A stretch of 64,000 bases of DNA, from the NCBI RefSeq assembly GCF_002744175.1, contig NZ_NKHF01000040.1, positions 1 through 64,000 on the forward strand, in the 5' to 3' direction. The position numbers and the translations under genes are program-made. The DNA comes from Pseudoalteromonas piscicida (GTDB lineage Bacteria; Pseudomonadota; Gammaproteobacteria; Enterobacterales; Alteromonadaceae). The notes beneath the pieces are model-generated. The model saw only the letters and a program-made list of their open reading frames with translations. It did no database searches and was not told the DNA's origin. Within the stretch, counting starts at the first letter, position 1; the number at the start of each line of letters is the position of its first letter. This document shows, one piece after another, positions 18,307 to 29,229 of the stretch.

Positions 18307-20322
18307 TTAAACTTTAAATTGATCCACCGATAGACGTAGTTCTTCGGCAAGTTTTGCAACTTCTGAACTCGAGATTGAGGTTTGCGTTGCCCCTTCAGCG
18401 GTTTGTTCGGCAATCGTAACGATTGACTCAAGACGCTCACTTATCTCTTGTGCCACTTGCTGCTGCTCATTCGCGGCATTGGCTATTTCTTCACTAACAT
18501 CATGTGCTTGAGAAACAGCAGTGGTAATAGAGTTTAGCGCTTCATTAGCAAGGTCACTTTGAGTCACACAAGACTCGGCCTGTTGTTTACCTTTTGACAT
18601 GGCACCAACCGCTTCTTCTGCACCTGCTTGCAAAGACTCAATCATTGCTTGAATTTCTTGCGTTGATTCTTGTGTCTTACTCGCTAGTGAACGAACTTCA
18701 TCAGCGACCACGGCAAAACCACGACCTTGTTCACCCGCACGAGCCGCTTCGATAGCTGCATTCAAAGCTAAAAGGTTAGTTTGTTCGGCGATACCACGGA
18801 TAACATCAAGTATACCGCCAATCGAGGCGCTGTCTTGGTGTAGTTTATTGATCACGCGAGAAGCTTCTTCTACTTCTCTGGCAAGCTGCTCAATCGTATG
18901 CTTGTTTTCGTGTGAAATACCTTTAACGCGTTCCGCTTCCTTGTCTGCATTTTTGATTTCTTGCAAGGCTTGATGTGCGCTATTGCTTACTCCATGAGAA
19001 GTGCTGCTCATCTCTGTGGTGGCAGTTGCAGCCTGTTCGACTTGGGCTTGTTGATTTTTAATCGCTTGGCTCGATTCTGTGGTAATAGTCGATGTTTCTT
19101 CAGATGCTGCAGCCAGCTGGGTCGAGCGAGAAATAATCCCTGTGATAAGTTCACGTAAGCTAGAAATCAGCGTATTACAGCTTCTAGATAGCTCGCCAAA
19201 CTCGTCTTTTGCACTGTCGTCTAAACGCTGTGTCATGTCGCCGCTTGCAACTATGTTTAAAACGCGGTTAACTTCAGCCAGCGGTTTGGTAATACGGCTT
19301 ACCGTAATGTATGCAACGCCAACGGCCATCAAGGTCGCAACTACCATACCAATCCAAGTCCAAAGGTTAGCAGTGCCAACATCCGTACGCACACCTTGTT
19401 GCAAGTTGAACGCGACTTGACTTGCTTCTGATAATAAATCATCAAGCTGAGATAGTGCGGCTTGTGTGGTTTTCTCGGCCTCAGACAGCTCTTTACGCGT
19501 TTCTGCTAACGCCAAGATCAATCTTTTTTGGTTTTCAGCAATGCTGTTATTGCCAGTTACTGTATTTTTCAGATCGGTGTAATAGCCTTCAAGATCTGAA
19601 AATAAGTCACTATCAAGCGCTGAAACGGGACCGCGGATCAGCTCAATATTGCGACCAAGCTCTTCAACAAGATAGTTCTGCTCATTGCGCACAATTTCTA
19701 ACGTATTTATGTCTTCAACAGTCACGATATCGTTGGCACTAGTAACGACAGAAGAGAAGTTATTCTCTAAGTTGTTTGCGGCTTGGAAAGCGCGTTGATC
19801 GTTGTCGGCTAGGCCGTCTAAGTCAATGATATCAACCGTCACCATAGTGGCATCTTCTGCTGCCATGTCGAGATCAGAGAGCTGCTCTTTGAGTTTATCT
19901 CGCAGCGAAAGCTCTGATGATTTTTCGTTGACTAGGCTGTTCATCGCTTTTACAAACGCATCATAGCTCTTACCAACATCACCGCTGCTTGATGAAAGCT
20001 TGCTGTTTGAAGCAACAACTTGCTGTAATTCAGAGTAGGTTTTGTCAAAGATCTTTTGACGTTCAGAAAATAGCTTTCTGAGTGTCGCAAGTTCGGCTTC
20101 GGTGCGAGCATAAAAGCTGCCTTGAGCCATTTTACTCATCAAAGTGAACTCGACCTTCAGTTCAGAACTTTTAGAGAGCGCAGGTAAAGATAAGCTATTT
20201 ACCTGTTGAGTTGAGTTGTCAATGTTTGCAATTCTCATAAGAGAATTGCCCCCGATAAGAAGAAGCAACAAGGTGATGGTAACAAAACCACCCCAAATAC
20301 GTTGGCTAACAGTCAAATTCAT
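18307..20322 (-). CDS. Methyl-accepting chemotaxis protein
   Basis: Transmembrane chemoreceptor that controls CheA. Seen from the ATG at 20322, which has AGGAAAG just upstream: 671 residues. A first membrane helix (about 8-30), a long helical periplasmic sensor of about 300 residues, a second helix (about 325-345), a HAMP domain, and a cytoplasmic signalling hairpin whose tip contains [20 protein letters not shown] follow in order. The large all-helical sensor resembles four-helix or helical-bimodular sensor domains; the ligand cannot be inferred. The gene stands alone; no che genes are in the window. Confidence 0.93.
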   Translation of the reverse strand: MNLTVSQRIWGGFVTITLLLLLIGGNSLMRIANIDNSTQQVNSLSLPALSKSSELKVEFTLMSKMAQGSFYARTEAELATLRKLFSERQKIFDKTYSELQQVVASNSKLSSSSGDVGKSYDAFVKAMNSLVNEKSSELSLRDKLKEQLSDLDMAAEDATMVTVDIIDLDGLADNDQRAFQAANNLENNFSSVVTSANDIVTVEDINTLEIVRNEQNYLVEELGRNIELIRGPVSALDSDLFSDLEGYYTDLKNTVTGNNSIAENQKRLILALAETRKELSEAEKTTQAALSQLDDLLSEASQVAFNLQQGVRTDVGTANLWTWIGMVVATLMAVGVAYITVSRITKPLAEVNRVLNIVASGDMTQRLDDSAKDEFGELSRSCNTLISSLRELITGIISRSTQLAAASEETSTITTESSQAIKNQQAQVEQAATATTEMSSTSHGVSNSAHQALQEIKNADKEAERVKGISHENKHTIEQLAREVEEASRVINKLHQDSASIGGILDVIRGIAEQTNLLALNAAIEAARAGEQGRGFAVVADEVRSLASKTQESTQEIQAMIESLQAGAEEAVGAMSKGKQQAESCVTQSDLANEALNSITTAVSQAHDVSEEIANAANEQQQVAQEISERLESIVTIAEQTAEGATQTSISSSEVAKLAEELRLSVDQFKV

Positions 20323-20574
20323 AGCTTTCCTACAAAATTTACAAAGCAATACGGATACTTATCGGATTTATTGCGGATAAGTTAAGTATTTTATAGCAGA
20401 TGTGACAAAAAATTTCAGTAAAAAAGGTCGGATTACAAAAAATAGCAGCTAAATGGATATAAAACTATCAACCTAACTTTTCTGTTAGTGTAGCTCAGCA
20501 TAATAAAATTTAAAGCAAGTACTTACTGGCGCGTGATGCTCCCAAGAACTTGAAGTAATTCCCTCTTAAGGAGC

Positions 20575-21378
20575 CTAGGTTTGATTTTGCTGATATTTTT
20601 CACCGGTATCAATATTCATCATGGTCATCCTGCCGCCCCATACGCAGCCAGTATCTAATGCAATGATGTTGTTTTTATTCGTTTGCCCTTCTAATGCGGC
20701 CCAGTGGCCAAAAAGGAAGGTCGCATCACTATTGGAGGGGATGAATTCGAACCAAGGGATTAGGTTGCCTGCGTCTTTTAAGCCTGATTTGTTATTAAGG
20801 TCGAGCTCAGCGTTTTGATCTAAAAAGCGCATGCGAGTAAAGACATTGACAATGGCTTTAAATTTGTCTTTTTCGCTGAGGTTATTGAGTTCAAGCCCAG
20901 GGTGGGCGCCATACATATTTGCGTAAAATTCAGGTGCGTTTTCAGACTGATAAATGGTTTCGGCAAAGCGTGCGTATTGCAGTGCTTGCTTAACATCCCA
21001 ATGTGGATGTATACCGGCATGGGAGATAAACGTTTTTTGCGTTTCGAGCCAGATAGCGAGTGGTTGGGCTTGGAGGAAATCTGCATATGTTTGACATTTA
21101 GGGCTGGCAAATAGGGTGTCGAGCTTATCCTTGGGATTGGGGGCTTTTCCCAATGCGAGACAGGCTAAAAAATGTAAGTCATGATTACCCAAAGTGACAC
21201 TGACAGAGTCTGCATGTTGGTAGAGAAACGCTAGGCAAGCCAGTGAATCAGGGCCTCTGGCAATAATGTCTCCAACAAAATACAAATGGTCTTGGCTAGG
21301 GTTAAAATTGACTTGATCTAACAGTCCCATGAGAGGGGTGAAGCAACCTTGTAAGTCTCCAATTGCGTATTTAGCCAT
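20575..21378 (-). CDS. apaH: Bis(5'-nucleosyl)-tetraphosphatase, symmetrical (ApaH)
   Basis: Cleaves Ap4A to two ADP; in E. coli it also removes Np4 caps from RNA. Seen: 267 residues with the metallophosphatase motifs in order: YAIGDLQGC, FVGDIIARGPDS, LGNHDLHFL, a His in FISHAGIHP, and FGHWAALEG. It is the last gene of the lptD-apaH operon, but a 315-base gap holding a REP-like array separates it from apaG, where most relatives have them nearly touching. Confidence 0.96.
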   Translation of the reverse strand: MAKYAIGDLQGCFTPLMGLLDQVNFNPSQDHLYFVGDIIARGPDSLACLAFLYQHADSVSVTLGNHDLHFLACLALGKAPNPKDKLDTLFASPKCQTYADFLQAQPLAIWLETQKTFISHAGIHPHWDVKQALQYARFAETIYQSENAPEFYANMYGAHPGLELNNLSEKDKFKAIVNVFTRMRFLDQNAELDLNNKSGLKDAGNLIPWFEFIPSNSDATFLFGHWAALEGQTNKNNIIALDTGCVWGGRMTMMNIDTGEKYQQNQT

Positions 21379-21420
21379 TTATAACCTTATGTGCGCTTTT
21401 TGTGGGTGTTACAAATTTTA

Positions 21421-21681
21421 TTTCAAGATCGCGAGGTAAACCCGCTCCTACGAAGAGGTTATCGTAGGTTGGTTATTTTTGAGATAGCCGTAGCTTTTGG
21501 CTATTTCAAGATCGCGAGGTAAACCCGCTCCTACGAATTGGTTTTCGTAGGTTGGTTATTTTTGAAATAGCCGTAGCTTTTGGCTATTTCAAGCTCGCGG
21601 GGTAAACCCGCGTCTGCGAGTAGTTACGAGTTATAGCTTGGCTGTATCGAACGTGCGGGGGATAAACCCGCACCTACGAGG
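21421..21681. repeat. Tandem REP-like palindromic array between apaG and apaH
   Basis: Four units share the core TCGCGAGGTAAACCCGCTCC then TACGA (plus-strand reading). Units 1 (21421-21503) and 2 (21504-21586) are nearly identical, 83 bases each. Unit 3 (21587-21643) is a 57-base shortened form and unit 4 (21644-21681) has only the core. Within the full units CCTACGAA pairs with TTCGTAGG, and GGCTATTTCAA pairs with TTGAAATAGCC further out, giving nested hairpins. The core is close in form to REP elements known from Pseudomonas, which are associated with RAYT transposases. No RAYT gene is in the window. Confidence 0.88.
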
Positions 21682-21692
21682 TAGCACTTATC

Positions 21693-22082
21693 TCAATGTA
21701 AGATATTTGGGCAAGATAGCCTAAACACATTGATAGGCGTTTTAAACTCGGTCCCAAACTCATTACGCATGAGATAATATCCCTCCATGGTGCCAACAGG
21801 GGTATCTAACACTGCACCACTGGTATATTGGTAGCTTTCACCAGGACGAATGGTGGGCTGCTCGCCAACAACACCTTCGCCTTCTACCTCTGTCTCTTTA
21901 CCGTTGGCATCGGTAATGAGCCAGTAACGACTTTCTAGCTTGGCATTACATAAACTATGATTTTTAATGGTGATGGTGTAGGCAAACACATATTTGTCTT
22001 TTTCAGGCTGTGATTGCGCTTCAACGTAAAAGGTCTCTACGGATACTTTGATCGGTGAGCCAATATTAGTTTGAGTTGTCAT
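21693..22082 (-). CDS. apaG: Co2+/Mg2+ efflux protein ApaG
   Basis: Small FN3-like (ApaG/DUF525) protein of unclear function, historically linked to cobalt resistance. Seen from the ATG at 22082: 129 residues, near the E. coli length of 125, with typical [20 protein letters not shown] and [20 protein letters not shown] stretches. The start overlaps the 3' end of rsmA by 17 bases in another frame, so translation is coupled. A longer frame to 22103 exists but goes deeper into rsmA and does not fit the family. Confidence 0.93.
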   Translation of the reverse strand: MTTQTNIGSPIKVSVETFYVEAQSQPEKDKYVFAYTITIKNHSLCNAKLESRYWLITDANGKETEVEGEGVVGEQPTIRPGESYQYTSGAVLDTPVGTMEGYYLMRNEFGTEFKTPINVFRLSCPNILH

Positions 22083-22872
22083 ATATCCAATTTGCAATTT
22101 CAATAAACTGGTTAAGCGACAAGTTTTCAGCTCGTAGTGTCGGATCGATACCTAATTCTCGCAGCTGCTCTTCGCTCAATAAGTTAGATAAGCTGTTTCT
22201 TAGCGTTTTACGGCGTTGGTTAAACGCCTCTAGGCAGACGGTGTTTAACAGTTTAGTGCTTTTAGCTGTACGTTGTGATGAGTCTTTCGGGATCAATCGC
22301 ACCACTGCAGAGTCCACTTTTGGTGCTGGCTTAAAGCAATGTGGCGGCACTTCAATCACAGGTATGGCGTGACAGTAGTACTGAGTCATGACGCTAAGGC
22401 GACCAAAAGCTTTGCTTCCTGGGCCCGCTACCATGCGATTTACAACTTCTTTTTGCAACATGAAGTGCATGTGCTCAACCTGATCGGCAAATTCAAACAG
22501 GTGGAATAACAAAGGTGTCGAAACGTTGTAAGGCAAGTTACCAAAAATCTTCAGTTTGTCTCCTTCATTGATCAAAGAAGAAAAATCAAACTTCATCGCA
22601 TCGCCTTGATGAACCGTTAACTTTGGTCCTAAAAAAGGGTGATGGATCAAGCGCTCGGCAAGATCTTTATCTAGCTCTACTACGGTTAAGTGGCCGCTTA
22701 AATCACAAACGGGTTCTGTAATAGCACCTAAACCAGGACCAATCTCAACAAGGTTATCACCAGGTTTAGGGTCAATTGCAGTTACTATCTTGTCGATAAT
22801 ATTGTTGTCATTTAAGAAGTTTTGACCAAAGCGTTTACGTGCTCTGTGTCCGAGATGTACTTTATCTGTCAT
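22066..22872 (-). CDS. rsmA: 16S rRNA dimethyladenosine transferase (RsmA/KsgA)
   Basis: Dimethylates two adjacent adenosines near the 3' end of 16S rRNA during small-subunit assembly, using S-adenosylmethionine. Seen: 268 residues; [11 protein letters not shown] at the N-terminus, the SAM-binding [11 protein letters not shown] and the catalytic [11 protein letters not shown] are intact. The start overlaps the pdxA stop by four bases. Confidence 0.97.
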   Translation of the reverse strand: MTDKVHLGHRARKRFGQNFLNDNNIIDKIVTAIDPKPGDNLVEIGPGLGAITEPVCDLSGHLTVVELDKDLAERLIHHPFLGPKLTVHQGDAMKFDFSSLINEGDKLKIFGNLPYNVSTPLLFHLFEFADQVEHMHFMLQKEVVNRMVAGPGSKAFGRLSVMTQYYCHAIPVIEVPPHCFKPAPKVDSAVVRLIPKDSSQRTAKSTKLLNTVCLEAFNQRRKTLRNSLSNLLSEEQLRELGIDPTLRAENLSLNQFIEIANWIYDNSN

Positions 22873-23861
22873 GCATTCTGTGCTTTTTTGGTTGCGAGCT
22901 TAATTGCTTCGCGGATCGCTAATTCAAAACTACCCACTTCAACATCACCAGAGCCCGCTAAATCAAGCGCGGTACCGTGATCAACTGATGTACGAACAAA
23001 AGGTAATCCCAAGGTAATGTTCACTGAGTTTCCAAAACCTTTATATTTTAACACAGGTAAGCCCTGATCGTGATACATTGCGAGCACAGCATCGGCATTA
23101 TCTAAATATTTAGCCTGAAAAAGCGTATCTGCAGGTAATGGCCCAACTAAATTCATGCCTTGTTTGTTAAGCATTGCTAATGTAGGTTCGATTGTTTCTA
23201 TCTCTTCACGACCAAGATGTCCGCCTTCGCCTGCGTGGGGGTTTAATCCGCAAACCAATACTTTTGGCTGTTCAATACCAAACTTGGTTTGTAGGTCATG
23301 ATGTAGAATATGGATCACTTTGCTTAAGCGCTCAGGCGTAATTGCCTTTGCAACATAGGCTAAAGGAATGTGAGTGGTTACTAATGCAACACGCAGTCCT
23401 TCAGTTGCCAACAGCATGACTACATCTGCTGTATCCGACTGCTGAGCAAAGTATTCCGTATGACCACTGAATGAAATACCGGCTTGGTTGATTATACCTT
23501 TATGAACAGGGCCAGTTACCACCGCCGCAAAAGTGCCATCCATATTTTTCTCAGAGGCAATACGCAGTGTTTCTAGCACATAATGGCCATTGGCTTCATC
23601 TAATTGACCTGCAACAACCTCTGCACCTTTATCCACTTGTAAGTAATAAATGGCGCCCGCAGGTGCAGCTTCTGGCGCTGCACTGCTATCAAACGGTAAT
23701 AATTTTATCTGTTCACCAAGCTCTTTGGCCCGTTTTTCTATTATGTGCTTATCAGCCACCGCAACTAACTGAGCAGGCCAAGCATGCTGAGCCAGTTTGA
23801 TCACGAGATCTGGGCCAATACCTGCCGGCTCACCCGGTGTAATTGCGATTCTGAGTGTCAT
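22869..23861 (-). CDS. pdxA: 4-hydroxythreonine-4-phosphate dehydrogenase (PdxA)
   Basis: NAD-dependent enzyme of pyridoxal phosphate synthesis. Seen: 330 residues; [13 protein letters not shown] at the start, [14 protein letters not shown] followed by FSGHTEY with metal ligands, the late [14 protein letters not shown] and [15 protein letters not shown] with further His ligands. It lies five bases after surA and overlaps rsmA by four, inside the envelope operon. Confidence 0.97.
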   Translation of the reverse strand: MTLRIAITPGEPAGIGPDLVIKLAQHAWPAQLVAVADKHIIEKRAKELGEQIKLLPFDSSAAPEAAPAGAIYYLQVDKGAEVVAGQLDEANGHYVLETLRIASEKNMDGTFAAVVTGPVHKGIINQAGISFSGHTEYFAQQSDTADVVMLLATEGLRVALVTTHIPLAYVAKAITPERLSKVIHILHHDLQTKFGIEQPKVLVCGLNPHAGEGGHLGREEIETIEPTLAMLNKQGMNLVGPLPADTLFQAKYLDNADAVLAMYHDQGLPVLKYKGFGNSVNITLGLPFVRTSVDHGTALDLAGSGDVEVGSFELAIREAIKLATKKAQNA

Positions 23862-23866
23862 AACCG

Positions 23867-25159
23867 TTATTCCGTTTCCATTATTTCAATGTGCGCCTGA
23901 TCGCGCATTTCTTTAATCCATTTAAAGCTTTCTTCTTTAAATTTACGGTTAAATAACAGACGGTGAGCTCGGTTTAACTTTGCTTGTTCTGTTTTGTCTG
24001 CCACGCGCTTATCAAGCAGTTGTACGATGTGCCAGCCAAAGGTACTTCTAAATGGCTCACTGATCTCATTTTTTTCGAGTGCTAGCAAGTTGTCTCTAAA
24101 CGCAGGCACATACGTTGTTGGATCTGTCCAATCGTATTCACCACCTTTTAGTGCTGAACCAGGATCTTCAGAGTGTTCTTTGGCTAATGCTGCAAAGTCG
24201 GCTTCACCAGCTCGTAAGTCTTTGACAAAACCTGCAAGCATTGAGCGTGCTTTTTCTTCGCTAAGAATGATAGACGGTTTGATCAAAATATGACGTGAAC
24301 GTACTTCAACTGTTTCTACAACTTCACGGCCTCGGATATCTTGTACTTTAAGAATGTGGAAACCCGCACCTGAACGTAGTGGACCGACAATATCGTCTTT
24401 TTTCGCGCCTTTTATCGCTTCGGCAAAAAGCGTTGGCATTTCGTTAATACCCATCCATCCTAATTGACCACCATCAAGCGCCTTAGAGCCACTCGAAGAG
24501 GCGATAGCGATACGTTTGAATTCTTTGCCTTCATTTAAGAATTTGATTACGTTATCGGCACGTTCACGAGCGTCTTCGATTTCTTCAGGTGAAGCTTTCG
24601 TTGGGATTTTAATGAGGATGTGACCAATATCGTACTCTTCAGAGTTGCCAGTTTGCTCGCTCAGAATTTTTTGTAAGTTAGTGACTTCTTGAGGGCTAAT
24701 ATAAATGCGGCGATCTACGTTGGCACGGCGAACTTGATTAGTGGTGATTTCTTTGCGGATTTCCTCGCGGTAGGCTTGGAAGCTCTCGCCGCTCGCTTCT
24801 ACTGAACGACGTAGGTCTGCAATTGTTCCACCTTGATCTTGTGCGATATTGGCAATGGTTTGGTCTAGTTGAGCGTCTGATATCTGCATACCCATACGCT
24901 CGCCCAATTGCAGCATCAGCGACTGTTCAATCAGCTTATCTATGGCTTGCAAACGCAATGTTCTATCACTTGGTAGCTCAGTACCTTGTTGCTCAGCTTG
25001 CTCTTTTACTCGGTTAATAATTTGGTCGACTTCGCTTTGTAAGATGACGCCATCGTTGACTGTGGCAACCACAGTGTCTAGTTTTACACGCTCAGCATGA
25101 GCTTGGGTGAAAAGGCCAGCGCTTAGCGAGGCGACTAATAACAACTTTTTTAAATTCAT
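23867..25159 (-). CDS. surA: Periplasmic chaperone and peptidyl-prolyl isomerase SurA
   Basis: Escorts unfolded outer-membrane proteins, including LptD, through the periplasm to the BAM complex. Seen: 430 residues; a signal peptide ending near THA (here FTQAHAERV), the N-terminal chaperone domain starting [20 protein letters not shown], two parvulin domains (about 170-275 with [14 protein letters not shown]; about 285-385 with [18 protein letters not shown]), and a C-terminal helix. It follows its client gene lptD by 15 bases. Confidence 0.97.
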   Translation of the reverse strand: MNLKKLLLVASLSAGLFTQAHAERVKLDTVVATVNDGVILQSEVDQIINRVKEQAEQQGTELPSDRTLRLQAIDKLIEQSLMLQLGERMGMQISDAQLDQTIANIAQDQGGTIADLRRSVEASGESFQAYREEIRKEITTNQVRRANVDRRIYISPQEVTNLQKILSEQTGNSEEYDIGHILIKIPTKASPEEIEDARERADNVIKFLNEGKEFKRIAIASSSGSKALDGGQLGWMGINEMPTLFAEAIKGAKKDDIVGPLRSGAGFHILKVQDIRGREVVETVEVRSRHILIKPSIILSEEKARSMLAGFVKDLRAGEADFAALAKEHSEDPGSALKGGEYDWTDPTTYVPAFRDNLLALEKNEISEPFRSTFGWHIVQLLDKRVADKTEQAKLNRAHRLLFNRKFKEESFKWIKEMRDQAHIEIMETE

Positions 25160-25174
25160 ACGGCTTTCTAAATT

Positions 25175-27421
25175 CTATTTATTCAAAAAATACGGTCTAC
25201 GGTAACCAAAAATTCCCTGTTGAAGGAGTTTACTTGCATCACCACTGCTTTGGCTTCCTAGTCCTGAAAGAACAAATTTCAGGCTAAAGCCAGAATCAAA
25301 CACCGCTTCATCGTGGGTTAGTGTTTGGTTTAAGTTTGTTTCAATTTGACGGTTTGCAGTCACCTGAATTGCCCAGCAACAGGACTGATATTGAATACCA
25401 ACAAAGGATTCCACACTTCTGTTAGCGGTCATATCTCGGTGGTAGCTTGCTACAAACTGCCAGTTATCGTCAATTGGTAAACTTGTGAATAAACCGACTT
25501 GGTCAATTTCATAGTCTGAGACATCATTAACATAACGATGGTTCAATTGTACCAACTGCTTATCGTCTCCTTTATAGTCTAAGGTAAAGTGGGACTGTAC
25601 TAATTCTTTACTGTCGACATCGTACTGAATACCGCTAGAAAGATACCAACGCTTGTGCCAATGTAACATGGATTCGGCTGCGAACAGTGAATTATAGTTA
25701 GTATCATCAGTAAATAACTGTTCAGAAGGCTTTACAGATGATTCTAAGTAAATGATTTGTCCTGCACTGAAGTTAAATCGTTCAACGTTATTGCTGTCAA
25801 AGATGCGTGTAGTCGCACCAATGGTAAACTGGTTCGCTTCTGCAATACGGTCATAGCCTGAGTAACGACGAGCTCTAAATAGACCGACAAAGTCATCTTG
25901 TAATTTTGCGGTATCGTACCATCCGATTTGGCTTTGCTCTCTATGTGGTGTATAGAGGTATTGAATTTGCGGTTCAAGGGTTTGTACGCCTTGATCAAAG
26001 AAAAACTCAGTACCACGCTCAAAGTTTAATTGCCCATGGACGCGCACGCTGGGTAATGTGCGTGTCACTGACTCAGCATATTCAGTGTCAGGAGCTTCGA
26101 TGGTTTGCTCATATCGAGTATGCAGCAAGCGGGCTTCTGAGGTAAATGACCAAGCATAGTCGCTGCGAGAAAACGAGACTCTAGGCTCTAAATGTAATCT
26201 TGAGGCTTCTGTAATCGCCAAGGTATCGTTTTGAAAGTACGCAAATTCACCTTCAAAATCCCAATCGACACTCGCTAACTCGTAGCTATCACGGGTGCGG
26301 AAACTAATTTGCGGGAGCGTTGTATATGATTCTCTGTGGTCACCGAGGACTTCAAAGTCTTGCAGTTTAAAGTCAACTAGCCAGTCTTCGCCTAAATAGC
26401 TTACGCTACCAGTACGGTATAGTTGCGTATCGGTTTCGTTGGCATATTCAGAGGTCAAATCGGTCAGATAATTATCATCACTAACATTGGTAATATCGAC
26501 AAAGGCACGCCATTTATCGCTGAGGTAGCTTCTTTGTTGCCAATGAACTAAATAACGATCGTCAAGCTGAGGCTCCGAATCATCTTTATTCAGATATTCA
26601 ATACCGACTTTGCCTTGGTGTTGCTCAGTTAAATATCTAAACTCAGTGATCAGCTGAAAGCCTTTATTCGCCATATAACGTGGCGTTAATGTGGCGTCAT
26701 AGTTTGGCGCAAGGTTCAGGTAATAAGGAGTAATCAGTTCCAAACCGAATTTATTCGAACTAGAAACCGTTGGGGTCAATAACCCAGATTTACGTCGATT
26801 ATCGATTGGGAAAGTGAAGTAGGGCAGATAGATAATCGGTGTGTCCATAATTTTGAACACTGTATTATAAGTTTCACCCCAGCCATCTTCACGAGATAGT
26901 ACGATACTACTCGCTTCTATTTTCCAAAATGGATCATCACTTGGGCAAGTGGTAAAACTCGAGTTATCGAGTGAGATCTGATTACCCGAGGCGTGCAGCT
27001 TCTCCGCACCACCACGGCCTAGTTGTTCGGTAAGCTCATATTCAGCACCAAGCAAGCTAACGGTGTTAGCATTCAAGTCTGCGAATAGCCCATTACTGTG
27101 AACTTTGGTAAATTGGTCTCGGTAGGTTAGTGGGCCTGACGCACTGAGCAGGCCTTCTTTTTTGTCGATCAGTGCGCGTCTTGCCGCCAAGCTCATGGTT
27201 TCGGTATTGATGACAACATTGCCTGAGAACTCCGCACTATCTGTGCCTTGTAGCTCTAAGTCATCAGCAACTATATCAATGGCATGTTTGGGCAGCGAGG
27301 CTATTGGCTTCCAGCTTTCTGGCTGCATATAGTCTTTACATTGTGCAGCGACAATGTTCGTATTAGCAAAAGCGGTAGAGTGAATAGCGGACAATACAGC
27401 TAAGCCCAAAATTTTGCGCAT
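25175..27421 (-). CDS. lptD: LPS-assembly protein LptD
   Basis: Outer-membrane barrel that, with lipoprotein LptE, inserts lipopolysaccharide into the outer leaflet. Seen: 748 residues; a signal peptide (to about residue 20), an OstA/LptA-like N-domain with repeated short strands (GTDSAEFSGNVVINTETM), then a large barrel ending in a short tail. The four cysteines used for the two inter-domain disulfides in E. coli are present: one near the mature N-terminus (AAQCKDYM), one in TTCPSDDP and a CC pair in YQSCCWAIQ. It heads the operon, and amgK is transcribed away from it across a 112-base shared promoter region. Confidence 0.97.
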   Translation of the reverse strand: MRKILGLAVLSAIHSTAFANTNIVAAQCKDYMQPESWKPIASLPKHAIDIVADDLELQGTDSAEFSGNVVINTETMSLAARRALIDKKEGLLSASGPLTYRDQFTKVHSNGLFADLNANTVSLLGAEYELTEQLGRGGAEKLHASGNQISLDNSSFTTCPSDDPFWKIEASSIVLSREDGWGETYNTVFKIMDTPIIYLPYFTFPIDNRRKSGLLTPTVSSSNKFGLELITPYYLNLAPNYDATLTPRYMANKGFQLITEFRYLTEQHQGKVGIEYLNKDDSEPQLDDRYLVHWQQRSYLSDKWRAFVDITNVSDDNYLTDLTSEYANETDTQLYRTGSVSYLGEDWLVDFKLQDFEVLGDHRESYTTLPQISFRTRDSYELASVDWDFEGEFAYFQNDTLAITEASRLHLEPRVSFSRSDYAWSFTSEARLLHTRYEQTIEAPDTEYAESVTRTLPSVRVHGQLNFERGTEFFFDQGVQTLEPQIQYLYTPHREQSQIGWYDTAKLQDDFVGLFRARRYSGYDRIAEANQFTIGATTRIFDSNNVERFNFSAGQIIYLESSVKPSEQLFTDDTNYNSLFAAESMLHWHKRWYLSSGIQYDVDSKELVQSHFTLDYKGDDKQLVQLNHRYVNDVSDYEIDQVGLFTSLPIDDNWQFVASYHRDMTANRSVESFVGIQYQSCCWAIQVTANRQIETNLNQTLTHDEAVFDSGFSLKFVLSGLGSQSSGDASKLLQQGIFGYRRPYFLNK

Positions 27422-27533
27422 TTAATAACCTATTAGCTGAGCATTTAGTAATAAGCTCATCATAATAAATGAAAACTGTCTGAAATACAGTAGCATTTAA
27501 CTATTTACAAGTAGAAGGTGTAACAGTAATCCC

Positions 27534-28529
27534 ATGCATAGCCAAAACCAACGTGTCGAATTTATCCGCCAAGCGTTACAAAATGACGACTTTACCTGTG
27601 AGGCAATTACCTCGGATGCCAGCTTTCGTCGTTATTACCGTGTGCAAATGAATACAGCATCCTGGGTTGTAATGGAAAGTCCGGTTGATAAATTAGATAA
27701 CACACCTTTTATCGAATTGAATAAAGTTTTTGCCGCCCAAGGGTTAAAGGTGCCTAACATTATCGCCGAGGATAAAAAGCAGGGTTTTGTACTATTGCAG
27801 GACTTAGGCTCTGAACATCTTGCTGATAGAGTAGAGCTGCCCTCCAAATTAGCCGATTACCGAGCACTTATTGACTTAATCCCTCTCATCGCTAAAACGC
27901 CAAACAGTAAGTGGATGAAGCCATATGATGCTGAGTTCATTGAGATGGAATTGGATATTTTTTACCAATGGTTAGTAACGCAGTGGCTGGGACTGAACCT
28001 GACTGAATATCAGCAGGTGCAATGGCAAAATGTAAAAATCAGACTCGTTGATGCGATGCTTGCACAGCCACAAGTCACCATGCACCGAGATTTTCACAGT
28101 CGTAATGTGATACGAAAGCAGTCTCAATGGTACTTAATTGATTATCAAGATGCAGTGCAAGGCCCTGTGACATACGACGCGGTGTCATTGCTAAGGGACT
28201 GTTATACGCGATTAGCAAAATCAGAGTTTGATGCTTTGCTGGAATATAGTTTTGACAGTTTGAAAAGTGCGGGACTATTAGCCAACATAGACTTCTGTGC
28301 CTATCAACGCCTTTTTGATTTTACTGGCTTGCAACGGCACTTAAAGGCCGCGGGTATATTTACACGCTTGTTGCAACGAGATGGTAAAGGGGGATATGTA
28401 AATAATATCCTGCCAACCTTAACTTACATTGTAGAAGTAGCTGACAAGTACGATGAATTTCAGTGGCTTGCAAGCTGGCTAAAGAATGACATAATGCCTC
28501 AAGTAAAAGCAAAACTTAGCGCAAAATAG
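27534..28529 (+). CDS. amgK: N-acetylmuramate/N-acetylglucosamine kinase AmgK
   Basis: Sugar kinase of the aminoglycoside-phosphotransferase fold that makes MurNAc-1-phosphate in a fosfomycin-insensitive route for cell-wall recycling. Seen: 331 residues. The catalytic loop reads MHRDFHSRNVI and the metal-binding region reads YLIDYQDAVQGP. The identification rests on fold plus context: lptD on one side and a MurU-type nucleotidyltransferase on the other is the arrangement known from Pseudomonas. The start is eleven codons before FIRQALQNDD. Confidence 0.9.
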   Translation: MHSQNQRVEFIRQALQNDDFTCEAITSDASFRRYYRVQMNTASWVVMESPVDKLDNTPFIELNKVFAAQGLKVPNIIAEDKKQGFVLLQDLGSEHLADRVELPSKLADYRALIDLIPLIAKTPNSKWMKPYDAEFIEMELDIFYQWLVTQWLGLNLTEYQQVQWQNVKIRLVDAMLAQPQVTMHRDFHSRNVIRKQSQWYLIDYQDAVQGPVTYDAVSLLRDCYTRLAKSEFDALLEYSFDSLKSAGLLANIDFCAYQRLFDFTGLQRHLKAAGIFTRLLQRDGKGGYVNNILPTLTYIVEVADKYDEFQWLASWLKNDIMPQVKAKLSAK

Positions 28530-28536
28530 AAGTAAA

Positions 28537-29229
28537 ATGAAAGCGATAATTTTATCAGCAGGGCGTGGCAAGCGTATGATGCCACTAACGGCAAAGCAGC
28601 CCAAGCCGATGTTGAAAGTGGCCGGTAAGCCATTGATTGAACATCATATCGAACGCCTCAAGGTTGCTGGGATCACCGATATAGTGATCAATCTAGCTTG
28701 GCAAGGTCAGGTTATTAAAGACTACTTTGGAGATGGTAGCGGTTTTGGTGTGCAGATCACCTACAGTGAAGAACCTGAAGGGGGGCTCGAAACCGCTGGT
28801 GGCATCATTCAGGCACTACCGTTACTGTGTCAAGACGGAGAGTGTTTTGTAGTGGTTAATGGTGATATCTTTACCGATTATGATGTCACTAGTTTACAGC
28901 AATTGCAGCTTGGAAAAGCAACTGAAGGACATTGTGAAGCGCATATTGTATTAGTGGAAAATCCTAGCCATAACCTAGACGGTGATTTTCATTTAGCACA
29001 CCAGCCACTCAATCAAGAAAAATACACCTTTTCAGGAATTGGACTCTACCATAAGCACTTTTTTGCCGAGCTTGACGCTGGATTTGTTAAATTAGGGCCT
29101 TTACTACGTAACGGCTTAGCAAAGCACAAGGTGTCTACAGAACTTTATCTTGGACAATGGGATGACATTGGCACCCCTGAACGGCTAGAAGCAATGAATA
29201 CAAAGTTAGGATATAGCGATGTGGGGTAA
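28537..29229 (+). CDS. murU: N-acetylmuramate-1-phosphate uridylyltransferase MurU
   Basis: Turns MurNAc-1-phosphate into UDP-MurNAc, the second step of the recycling route started by AmgK. Seen: 230 residues of the sugar nucleotidyltransferase family; the nucleotide-binding LSAGRGKRMMPLTAKQPKPM and the metal-binding VVNGDIFTDYD are present, and QWDDIGTPERLEAMN closes the domain. It lies seven bases after amgK and overlaps the djlA start. Confidence 0.93.
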   Translation: MKAIILSAGRGKRMMPLTAKQPKPMLKVAGKPLIEHHIERLKVAGITDIVINLAWQGQVIKDYFGDGSGFGVQITYSEEPEGGLETAGGIIQALPLLCQDGECFVVVNGDIFTDYDVTSLQQLQLGKATEGHCEAHIVLVENPSHNLDGDFHLAHQPLNQEKYTFSGIGLYHKHFFAELDAGFVKLGPLLRNGLAKHKVSTELYLGQWDDIGTPERLEAMNTKLGYSDVG

